Shown piece after piece: positions 1 through 7,500 of a stretch of DNA of 64,000 nucleotides (position 1 is the first letter of the stretch; each line of letters begins with the position of its first letter). The DNA comes from DASXUX01 sp036504595 (GTDB lineage: Bacteria > Planctomycetota > SZUA-567 > H5-PLA8). The position numbers and the translations under genes were made by a program. The stretch lies in the NCBI GenBank assembly GCA_036504595.1, contig DASXUX010000020.1, positions 1 through 64,000 on the forward strand, written 5' to 3'. Under the pieces are notes generated by a model. It saw nothing but the letters and a program-made list of their open reading frames with translations. It did no database searches and was not told the origin of the DNA.

Positions 1-77
1 ACCACTAACGGCCGGAGCTTGGCCAGCAAGCTGTCCGCTCGTTCTTCGGCCAATCCGTGCATCCCCGTCTTGTTCAT
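1..77 (-). CDS. Partial unknown protein, N-terminus only
   Basis: About 25 codons of a minus-strand frame are visible before it runs off the left edge. The ATG at 77-75 is preceded by a GGGGGA purine run at roughly seven bases, a plausible ribosome binding site. The peptide begins MNKTGMHGLAEERAD and continues into a Leu/Ala-rich, probably helical stretch. No family can be assigned from so little sequence, and the frame could be accidental. It would lie downstream of the pseudopilin gene on the same strand. Confidence 0.35.
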   Translation of the reverse strand, partial: MNKTGMHGLAEERADSLLAKLRPLV

Positions 78-141
78 TGCGAATCCCCCACAGGTCTACT
101 GTAGGGAATCGGCATTTTGCTAACTGAGATTGAACACACCC

Positions 142-179
142 CGTTCTTCGCGCCTTCGCGTCTTTGCGGTTGAATCTCC
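142..179. repeat. CGCCTTCGCG-type short repeat array after pseudopilin stop
   Basis: A short degenerate array of the CGCCTTCGCGTCTTTGCGG type ends at the pseudopilin stop codon (180-182, minus strand). The same family recurs at 34869-34893 and, in variant form, at 23325-23348 and 58000-58032. It sits in the presumed 3' untranslated region. Confidence 0.6.
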
Positions 180-710
180 TCAGTTCCCCACCGACCCATC
201 CAAAAACACCACGTTCTTCCCGCCCCACGGCCCGCCGCCGGGATGGAAGTTTTCATAATCGTAAATCATCGGCGTTTTCGACGGCCCGAGGAACTGATCG
301 AGCAGGCCGTCCTGGATGATGCCGTTGAGCATGATGTTCCATTCGTAGCTAAGGCCTTCCTTCTGATAGAAGCCCTGGTGATCGGCGGGGCAACAAAACA
401 CGCGCACGTCCGGCGTGTAGGGGCTCAACACGGTGCGCAGGCTCGGGTGTGCGCTGTTCATCGTCGGCCGCTGCGATGCAACTGGATAGGCAGAGTGGTT
501 TTCGCTGGCGTACATCTGCACGGCTTTGGCAAGCTGCGACAGATTGCTCTTGCAAGCCGTCCGCTGCCCTTCGGCTCGCGCACGCGAAAGCACCGGCAAC
601 ACCAGCGCGGCCAGCAGAGCGATAATCGAGATGACGACCAGAATTTCGATCAGCGTGAAACCGGCGGCGTGACGGGTGACGCGTGACGAGTGACGGGTGA
701 TAAGGTTCAT
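180..710 (-). CDS. Prepilin-type cleavage/methylation domain pseudopilin
   Basis: Type II secretion/type IV pilus-like pseudopilin of 176 aa. The N-terminus has the prepilin peptidase site, a short basic leader ending in Gly before FTLIE (about residues 17-22), followed by a hydrophobic helix ending near residue 43. Prepilin peptidase should cut after that Gly and methylate the Phe, and the helix anchors the subunit. The globular part contains the MYASEN motif frequent in planctomycete and verrucomicrobial pseudopilins and ends with FLDGSVG, like the C-terminal DG motif of DUF1559-type proteins but shorter. Much of the leader (about residues 4-14) is encoded by a GTGACGG heptamer array, so the gene start may have been rebuilt by the repeat. 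No other secretion genes are adjacent. The exported partner is unknown. Confidence 0.85.
   Translation of the reverse strand: MNLITRHSSRVTRHAAGFTLIEILVVISIIALLAALVLPVLSRARAEGQRTACKSNLSQLAKAVQMYASENHSAYPVASQRPTMNSAHPSLRTVLSPYTPDVRVFCCPADHQGFYQKEGLSYEWNIMLNGIIQDGLLDQFLGPSKTPMIYDYENFHPGGGPWGGKNVVFLDGSVGN
669..700. repeat. GTGACGG heptamer array inside pseudopilin leader
   Basis: Four and a half copies of GTGACGN (last base G, C, A, G). On the minus strand it is read as part of the pseudopilin leader peptide (TRHSSRVTRH). The same family occurs at 28948-28980 inside dnaE2 and as an inverted pair at 37999-38034 and 38249-38275. Confidence 0.85.
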
Positions 711-715
711 CGCTG

Positions 716-757
716 CCGCCCCCGCCTGCTGCCACTGTATACTGACGGCTGCCGACT
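716..757. repeat. Degenerate GTCGGCA-like heptamer array
   Basis: On the minus strand the bases just after the fusion-gene stop read as imperfect heptamers (GTCGGCA, GCCGTCA, GTATACA, GTGGCAG). The array is weak and is included because its position directly after a stop codon matches the clearer arrays. Confidence 0.4.
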
Positions 758-2351
758 AACGCAGCTTCAACCGCACCAATCCCACGCCGCACATCTTCAG
801 CAGCATCCACCCGTGTCGGAAGCGGCTGATCTGCGTCTCGCCATAGGTGCGCTCGCGATACCGCACCGGCAGATCCACGATGCGCAGGCCCATGCGAGCG
901 GCGCCGAAGAGCAGATCGAAATCCCCAAACGGATCGAAGTCGCCGAAGTAACTTCGCGCCGCCGCCAGCCGCTCGTAATCGCGCCGCAGAAGCACCTTCG
1001 TTCCGCAAAGCGTGTCCTTCACCGGCTGCCCGATCAGCCAGGAAAACGCCATGCTGAAAAACTTATTGCCCATCATGTTCAAGAAGCGCATCGCCTTGCT
1101 TTCCATCGCATAAACAAACCGCGAACCGTTGGCAAATTCTGCGCGCCCCGTCGCGATGGCCTGGTAGAACGCCGTCAGATCTTCGGGCGGAACGCTGATG
1201 TCCGCGTCCAGGATCATCAGCACGTCGCCTTTGGCTTTCTCGAACCCCAGCCATACAGCGTCCTTCTTTCCCTTGCCCGTCTGCTCATAGACGCTGATAT
1301 CCATCTCCGGATGGTCCGCAGCAGCCTTTCGGCACGCCGCGAGTGTCTCGTCCCGCGAATGCCCTTCGACAAAAATCAGTTCCATGTGCGAACCCAACTT
1401 CGGCAGGCGTTCGACAATCTGCGGAATGTTCCCCGCCTCATTGCGGCAGGGACAGATCACGGATACGGAAAGGGCAGGGTTCAGGGTTCGGGGTTCAGGG
1501 TTCAGGGAAGGCGTGGATGTTGCCTCATCATCAGCTAACTCTGACCCCTGAACCCTGACCCCTGAACCCTGCAGTTCCATCGGCAACCGCGCCACAATCC
1601 AATTCGTCAAGCAGAACGGCCGCAGCGGCCAGAGCGGCGAGAGCCGGTTCAGCGCGCGCGACAGCAACGGAATGTGCTTTGGCGCCAGCATGCGCGAACT
1701 GGTTTGAATCGTTTCGAAGCCCGCGAGCGCGAGCATGCTGGTGACATCTTCGGTCGTCACCCAGTTGATCACCGGCTGCCGATACTTCAGGCCCAGCATT
1801 TCGGCGGTGCTGAGCAGTCCCTGCCATAACCGGCTGTGCAGGTTGATGACGATCCGCGTGCGCGCGTGGCAGTACGGTTTCAGCTCTTCAAAGAGCGCCA
1901 GAATGTCGTACACGAAGCCGAGCAGATCGGAGAGGACAATGTAATCGTACATCTCTCCGGTCGCACTCCTCTGTTCGAACGCGCCGGCCTCAAAGCGCAA
2001 GTGCGGATACTTCGTGCGCGCCTGAGCGATCATTTCTGGGCTCAAGTCAATGCCCAAAGCTTCCGCGGGCTCCAGCGCCGCCAGCAAGTCGCCGGTGCCA
2101 CAGCCGATTTCCAGCACACGAGCGCCTTTTGGAATGTGATAGCGATACAGCCGTTCGAGTTCCCTATGGTAGCCCAGGTTCTTGCGCCGCCACTGGTCGC
2201 GAACGGGCGCGAACTGGTCGAAATACCGCTGCAGCCGCCCGTAACATTCGTCGGCCGAAGCCGGCCGGTACGCATCGCGCTCGCTGCGTGAGATTGGCGC
2301 AGCGGGCGCAGCCGCTGCAAGCGCTGTGGATGGCTCAACTTTGGTGCTCAT
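756..2351 (-). CDS. Bifunctional class I SAM methyltransferase / GT2 glycosyltransferase
   Basis: Two enzymes in one 531-residue chain. Residues about 35-255 form a class I SAM-dependent methyltransferase with motif I EIGCGTG (81-87) followed by the acidic GIDLSPEMI strand. Residues about 294-531 form a family 2 glycosyltransferase (GT-A) with SVSVICPCRNEAGN at its start and the metal/nucleotide-binding LDADI near residue 382, resembling dolichol-phosphate mannosyltransferase-like enzymes. The domains are joined by about 34 residues encoded by inverted GGGTTCA heptamer arrays (1475-1572). Methyltransferase-GT2 fusions are known, so the architecture is credible; the linker is the odd part. A likely role is cell-surface glycan or polyprenyl-phosphate sugar modification. 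I chose the ATG at 2351 over an upstream GTG (2363) because a GGGA run lies just upstream; the start is uncertain. Confidence 0.85.
   Translation of the reverse strand: MSTKVEPSTALAAAAPAAPISRSERDAYRPASADECYGRLQRYFDQFAPVRDQWRRKNLGYHRELERLYRYHIPKGARVLEIGCGTGDLLAALEPAEALGIDLSPEMIAQARTKYPHLRFEAGAFEQRSATGEMYDYIVLSDLLGFVYDILALFEELKPYCHARTRIVINLHSRLWQGLLSTAEMLGLKYRQPVINWVTTEDVTSMLALAGFETIQTSSRMLAPKHIPLLSRALNRLSPLWPLRPFCLTNWIVARLPMELQGSGVRVQGSELADDEATSTPSLNPEPRTLNPALSVSVICPCRNEAGNIPQIVERLPKLGSHMELIFVEGHSRDETLAACRKAAADHPEMDISVYEQTGKGKKDAVWLGFEKAKGDVLMILDADISVPPEDLTAFYQAIATGRAEFANGSRFVYAMESKAMRFLNMMGNKFFSMAFSWLIGQPVKDTLCGTKVLLRRDYERLAAARSYFGDFDPFGDFDLLFGAARMGLRIVDLPVRYRERTYGETQISRFRHGWMLLKMCGVGLVRLKLR
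1475..1572. repeat. Inverted GGGTTCA heptamer arms, translated as linker
   Basis: Left arm 1475-1507 has about four GGGTTCA-type units; right arm 1540-1572 has the complementary TGAACCC units; about 32 bp separate them. The arms could pair as an imperfect hairpin. On the coding (minus) strand the whole element is open and encodes the interdomain linker. The codon at 1490-1488 is CGA where the consensus unit would give TGA. Confidence 0.9.
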
Positions 2352-2406
2352 CGTCCCGAACACTATAGCAGCTTTTGCGGCGGTTTACGAAAAGGTTTGC
2401 GGTGCG

Positions 2407-2473
2407 TAGTTCATGGTTCATGGCTTCGATGTCCGCGAGACCCTGAACCCTGAACCCCGACCCCTGAACCCTA
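2407..2473. repeat. Inverted heptamer arms after FHA gene stop
   Basis: Right arm 2440-2473 is a TGAACCC array whose last bases form the TAG stop (minus strand) of the FHA gene. Left arm 2407-2423 is a shorter GTTCATG-type array of opposite polarity. The element fills the gap between the FHA gene and the downstream fusion gene. Confidence 0.8.
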
Positions 2474-2851
2474 GTTTTCGTGCATCCGCATTTCCAGGCT
2501 GAAGACCTCCTCCAGCCCGAATGCGATTTTGTGCGAGCGGCTGCTGAGATCCTCGAGCACCACTGTTTCGACGGGTTGGCCGTCAAGCCGGGTGCCGTTG
2601 GGACTCAGATTCTTCACTTCGATCGAACGCAGATTGTACATCGTGATCTGGAAATGTTTGGCGCTGACCGTGTGAGCCGCCTCGTCGCTCTCGCGCTCCT
2701 CGGGCGTCTGCGCGCGGTATCTTTCCGTGCGCTTGATCGAAAAGTCGGCGGTGCGGCTGCGCCCAATCACCATCGTCTTCCCGTACTCCAACGGAAAAAC
2801 CTCGCCCTTGAAATGTCCGCGAATGCCGATCAGCGTGGGAATGCGCTGCAT
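2471..2851 (-). CDS. FHA domain protein
   Basis: A 126-residue protein that is essentially one forkhead-associated domain. The phosphothreonine-binding landmarks are present: GRS at about residues 30-32, SAKH with the conserved Ser and His at about 63-66, and NLSPNGT at about 81-87, where the Asn contacts the phosphopeptide backbone. FHA domains read Ser/Thr kinase output. No kinase gene is adjacent, so the partner is unknown. The chain is cytoplasmic, with no signal peptide or membrane segment. The TAG stop is the edge of a TGAACCC heptamer array. Confidence 0.9.
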   Translation of the reverse strand: MQRIPTLIGIRGHFKGEVFPLEYGKTMVIGRSRTADFSIKRTERYRAQTPEERESDEAAHTVSAKHFQITMYNLRSIEVKNLSPNGTRLDGQPVETVVLEDLSSRSHKIAFGLEEVFSLEMRMHEN

Positions 2852-2871
2852 GATTCCTCAGTTCCTAAGTG

Positions 2872-2976
2872 CGAATGATGAATGCGGAATAATGAATGAT
2901 GAATAGGGTTGATTGTGTTCGTCAGATCTTGCCAATTCATCCACAGTCATCATTTCGCATTCATCATTCATCATTT
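2872..2976. repeat. Inverted AATGATG/CATTCAT heptamer arms
   Basis: Left arm 2872-2907 is an AATGATG-type array and right arm 2945-2976 is its complement (CATTCAT units), with about 37 bp between. The right arm provides the TGA stop of the secretin-N-like gene on the minus strand. The element separates two genes transcribed leftward. Confidence 0.85.
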
Positions 2977-3540
2977 GCCGGGCTGTCCACCGAAAGGATT
3001 CACCGCGCCGTTCTTGCCGGAGGCGCCCAACTCCAGTTCCGGCCCCGGGAAATCCTGAATCTTGGGCGTCGTCTTCTCGGCGATTTCGAGCGCGATCTTG
3101 ACGCGATCCTGATTGCTCAGCGGCGTGCCGTCCGCCGGCAGCGTCACCTCAACGCGTTCTTTCGCGGCAAGTTCGAGAATGGCATCCTTCTCCTGCTTTT
3201 CGGCATCCTTGTTCGGCACATCATTGATGAAAATGGCCTGGTCCACAACGTCGGCATGCGTATCGGTAAGCTGCGTGAACCACTTCAAAGCAGTGCCGGC
3301 GTCCATGTCTTGCAGCTTGATCGTCAAGTGCGGGTCGGCCGTGCGGACTTTGGGCGCGAGGATGATGTTCGCTCCGCAGATCGAGGTCAGCAGCGAGCAG
3401 GCATCGGAAAGCGAGGCGTCCACGAGTTCGAGCGAGACTTTGCGGTTGAGCTGCCGCCACATCCGCTCTTCCCAGCTCTCGGCTTTAACGCTGCCGATCA
3501 GAACGAATCCCAGCACGACGGCCGTCACGCTGCGCAGCAT
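2971..3540 (-). CDS. Exported STN/secretin-N-like small protein
   Basis: A 189-residue exported protein. A signal peptide of about 20 residues ends at SVKA before ESWEERM. The following about 100 residues (VSLELVDASLSDACSLLTS, then NIILAPKV) have the pattern of STN/secretin-N domains: short strands around a helix with a hydrophobic NIILAP strand, as in secretin and TonB-box-binding modules. The C-terminal third is charged and then Gly/Pro-rich. No secretin pore is fused or adjacent, so it may be a stand-alone periplasmic adaptor. I chose the ATG at 3540 because a GGAGG lies about eight bases upstream; an in-frame start six codons earlier lacks this. The stop lies in a heptamer array. Confidence 0.65.
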   Translation of the reverse strand: MLRSVTAVVLGFVLIGSVKAESWEERMWRQLNRKVSLELVDASLSDACSLLTSICGANIILAPKVRTADPHLTIKLQDMDAGTALKWFTQLTDTHADVVDQAIFINDVPNKDAEKQEKDAILELAAKERVEVTLPADGTPLSNQDRVKIALEIAEKTTPKIQDFPGPELELGASGKNGAVNPFGGQPGK

Positions 3541-3619
3541 AGGCGATCCCTCCTTCAAGAGGCGTCCCCAAGAATACGCCGTCTATCTGACGGCTCAATG
3601 GCGAAAATGCGGCAAAATA

Positions 3620-3644
3620 GTAGCGCAATCCTCCTGGATTGCGT
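3620..3644. repeat. Palindromic element GTAGCGCAATCC...GGATTGCGT, copy 1
   Basis: A 25-bp element with the perfect 8-bp inverted repeat CGCAATCC / GGATTGCG around TCCT. An identical 25 bp occurs at 29651-29675 just after dnaE2. Here it lies between divergently arranged genes, so it is not obviously a terminator. Confidence 0.8.
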
Positions 3645-3790
3645 GCGATTGGCTCCGGGCAGCACGCCTCTACTCGGCGTTCACTTCCCCCGGCGCCAGC
3701 CCACGCGATCCACTAGCGAAAAGCGCTGCGATTCGAAGATTAAAATCCCAAATTCAAATTCGGCGCGCAGGCGCTAGAGTGGTCGGCACT

Positions 3791-4552
3791 ATGGAAGAGC
3801 CGTCGGAACCATGTCGGCCAGAGCTTACCCGCGAGCAACTCCAGGACCTGGTCGTCGTCGCGCATGCGCCCAACGATGCGGAGGCGATCTACCTGATCGA
3901 TACTCTGGACGAGGCGGGAATTCCCGTCGGAGGAGAAACCGAGCGCATCGGGCACGGGCTTTCGTCGGGCCAGCGAATCTGCGTGCCGCGCGTACTGGCC
4001 GAGAAGGCTCGCGAACTGATCGAGAAAGCGCGCGCGGAAGCTCACGACCGCGGGATCGAAGTGGCGTTCGACCCCGAGAGCGTCGCGGATGCGACGTATG
4101 ACGAAAAAGACCCGGTGATGATGCGCATGTTCGAGTTGCGCTGCGAGCCGGAAGACGTCGTGGCGGAGGAACTGCGCAGCTTTGTGATGCAATGGACGAT
4201 CGACGGGATTGGCGAGGTGCAGATCGCGAAGTATCTGGCCGCCGCCGGGCTCAACCGCGAGCAGTCCGCGGCGTTGGTCGCGATGGTCACGCAAGATAAT
4301 ATGCCTGCGATAGAGGAAGGCCAGCACGCCTATAGCGCTTTGGGCATCCTGCTGTTCCTGTTGGCCATAATGCTCACGCTTGCCTCGCTTGCCTACGCGC
4401 TGGCCATGGGTGCCCACTATTTTCTGGTGTTCAGCGGGCTGGGGCTGGCCGGAATGACGCTGATGTTCCGGAGCAAGAGCAAAGCACCCGACTTGGCGCG
4501 CCGCGAGCCATCTCTTCCCGCGGATGCGAATTCCTCCACGACTGACAACTGA
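3791..4552 (+). CDS. DUF2007-like protein with two C-terminal membrane helices
   Basis: A 253-residue protein. Residues about 15-80 resemble the DUF2007 'putative signal transducing' fold: a ferredoxin-like unit with DAEAIYLIDTLDEAGIPV followed by RICVPRVLAEKARELIEKA. The middle is charged and helical. Two hydrophobic segments at about 177-201 and 205-223 should anchor it in the membrane with both termini cytoplasmic. DUF2007 function is not established, so no substrate is assigned. The ATG at 3791 is the start of the conserved part; the open frame upstream is non-coding. The last residues and the TGA stop are encoded by a GACAACG-type heptamer array. Confidence 0.75.
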   Translation: MEEPSEPCRPELTREQLQDLVVVAHAPNDAEAIYLIDTLDEAGIPVGGETERIGHGLSSGQRICVPRVLAEKARELIEKARAEAHDRGIEVAFDPESVADATYDEKDPVMMRMFELRCEPEDVVAEELRSFVMQWTIDGIGEVQIAKYLAAAGLNREQSAALVAMVTQDNMPAIEEGQHAYSALGILLFLLAIMLTLASLAYALAMGAHYFLVFSGLGLAGMTLMFRSKSKAPDLARREPSLPADANSSTTDN

Positions 4553-4569
4553 CCACGGACAACGGACAT
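4538..4569. repeat. GACAACG heptamer array at DUF2007-like gene end
   Basis: Heptamers GACAACT, GACCACG, GACAACG and GACATTT in tandem. The stop codon 4550-4552 is inside the array. Related units occur as an inverted pair at 24303-24330 and 24508-24541. Confidence 0.75.
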
Positions 4570-4591
4570 TTTCCTTGTTGCCCCGGCGGGA

Positions 4592-7500
4592 ATGTCCTCT
4601 AATAAGAAGAGCATGAGTGCGTTGTCGCCCTTGGGCCGTGTCGCAGAGCTGCCCTTTCTAGACCCGCTGAAACAAAAGCTGAAGGCCACAGATGGCTCTT
4701 CCGCGCGGACGCACCTTGTCCTGACGGGGCTGCTGGGTGCGTCGCGATCGCTGGTGGCTGGATCCTTGGGACTATCCCGCGCAAACCTAACCCCCCAGCC
4801 CCCTTCCCTCCAAGGGAAGGGGGGGCCGGGAGCGGCGGACGTTCAATTCGCAATCCGCAATCCGCAATCCGCAATCGGCACCAGCGTAGTGCTGCTGGTT
4901 GTGGACGGCCCGGAGCCCGCGCTGGACGCAATCGCCGATTTGCGGGCGTTCTTGGGGCTACATGAGGCGCTGCAGCCGCAGCGGGCGGCCCGGCGCAGCG
5001 TGGTTCAGAAGTTGGCGGATGAGGAGCACTGGGCCGACGCGCCGAACTCGGGAAGCGGCCGAGGAGAAGATGGGCAAAGAAAGTTTGGTGGCGCAGGTCG
5101 CGCGAAAGGCATCCCGGCGGTGCAGATCGAGACGATGCTCTTTCCCGCCTGGGACGTGTTGCCGACCGAATCGGACCGGCCGGAGGGGATGACGCTGGCG
5201 GACCGGCGGCGGACGACGGACCGACTGCGGGACGTTCGGAATGGCGCGGCGGGGTTGCCGCAATGTCTGCTGATCGCGGCGCCGATGACGGCTCTGCTGC
5301 AGCCGGCGGAAGCGCCGGGCGACGACACGAGTGTGATCGTGCTGCGGACGGGCGCGGACCACGATCCGATCAAGCTCGGACGCAAGCTTTCGGATGCCGG
5401 ATATGAGCGCGTCGGGCAAGTGGAAGTTCGCGGCGAGTTCTCGCTGCGCGGCGGCATCCTGGATGTCTTTCCCTACACGTCGGACACGCCATTTCGCGTG
5501 GACTTTCTCGGCGACACGATTGAATCGATCAAGCCGTTCGATCCGATTTCGCAGCGATCGGACGAAGTCGTGGAGTCGATTTCGTTCGCCGATGCTTCTC
5601 CGGATTCACTGAAGAAATTGTTTTCGCCCGGGGCGACCACAGGGGCGTTCTCGCTGCTCGACCATCTGCCCGACGGAGCGCTGATCGTCTGGCAGGAACC
5701 GCAAAAGCTGCGGCAGCACGCGGAGCTCTATCGCGCGAGCTTGATGTCGGGGCGGTCGATTTGTTTTGAGTTGAAACAGCTTCTAGCTCAGGCCGCGGAG
5801 AAGTTCGACACGCTGCAACTGGCAAGCTGGGAAGAGGCCGTGGGGGAACAGCAGGAGCCAGGAGATCAGAACCGCGACCGTAAGGGAGCGGCGGAGGTGA
5901 GGGTTCAGGGTTCAGGGTTCGGGGTTCAGGGTTCGGATGTCGAGATCGACAATTCCGCAACCCGCAATCCGCAATCCGCAATCGATTCGGCCAAGAGCGA
6001 AGAGCCGGCGGCGAACGCTGAGGTGCCGGAGTATTTTGTTTCGCTGACGGAAAGCGAGCCGGTTCCCGTCGCGTGCACAACGTTGCAGCGCGTGCGAGGG
6101 GAGATTCCGGCGAATGCGGAAGCGTGGAAGAAACTGCTTTCGGAACGCGAACAGGTGGTGGTGTTCTGCGAGACGGCCGGGCACCGGCAGCGGCTGAGTG
6201 CGCTGTTTGGCGAAGCGAAGGTCGCGGCACCGAACCTGCAGTTGGTGCTGGGGAAGCTCTCGGGCGGGTTCGATCTGCGCGCGGCCGGCCTGGCCGTGAC
6301 GAGCGACCGCGAAATTCTGGGCATCAGCCGGCACGCGCTGACGGGCGCGGCCCCTGCGTCGCCGAAAACGCGCAGGCACGTTCCGGGGACGGTCGCGATC
6401 CAGCATCTGATGGATTTGCAGCTTGGCGACTACGTCGTCCACGCGGCGCATGGAATCGCGCGGTATCTGGGGTTGGCTCGCCTGGAAAAGAGCGGGCGCA
6501 CCGAAGACTACCTGACGCTGCTGTTCAACAATGATGTGAAGCTGTATGTCCCGGCGGCTCACGTGGGCTGGGTGAGCAAGTACATCGGCGGGCACGCGGA
6601 TCTGGAGCTCTCGACGCTCGGCAGCAAAGTGTGGGCTCGCAAGAAAGAGCGTGCGGCGACGGCGATTCGCGACATCGCGGAAGATCTGCTGAAAGTGCAG
6701 GCGGTGCGGCGGAGTTTGCCGGGCATCGTTTATCCGCCGGATCACGAATGGCAGCAGACGTTCGAACAGGCGTTTCCTTACGAAGAGACGGTCGATCAGG
6801 ATTCGGCGATCCTGGCCATCAAGCGCGACATGGAAGGCACCTGCCCGATGGACCGGCTGCTGTGCGGCGACGTGGGCTTCGGCAAGACCGAGGTGGCGTT
6901 GCGGGCGGCCTTCAAGGCGGCGTGCAGCGGCAAGCAAGTGGCGGTGTTGACGCCGACGACGTTGCTGAGCGAGCAGCACGGGCGCACCTTTAAGGAGCGC
7001 TTTGCCGGCTATCCGTTCAGTGTGGAAGTGCTCTCGCGTTTCCGCACGCCGGCGGAGCAGGACCGGATTTTGGACAAGCTGGCGACCGGGCGCGTGGACG
7101 TGGTCATCGGCACGCACCGGCTGATTCAAAAGGACGTGCGTTTCAAGGATCTGGGGCTGGCGGTCATTGACGAAGAGCAGCGCTTTGGCGTCGAGCACAA
7201 AGAGTTCTTTAAGCAGCTCCGCAAATCGGTCGATGTGCTGACGCTGACCGCCACGCCGATCCCGCGCACGCTGCACATGGCGTTGCTGGGCTTGCGCGAC
7301 ATTTCGAATCTCACGACGCCGCCGCGGAACCGGCGCTCGATCATCACCAAAGTCGCGCGCGTGTCGGACGATCTGCTGCGGCGCGCGATTTTGCGCGAGA
7401 TCAGCCGCGGCGGGCAGGTCTTCGTCGTGCATCCTCGTGTGTATGACATTCAGGAATTCCGCATTTATCTGGCCGGCCTGGTGCCCGAGGCGCGCTTTGG

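Noticed and set aside
3113..3790. Plus-strand frame extending the DUF2007-like gene upstream to 3113
   Set aside because: It runs antisense to the secretin-N-like gene and has no conserved pattern; the conserved part begins just after the ATG at 3791.
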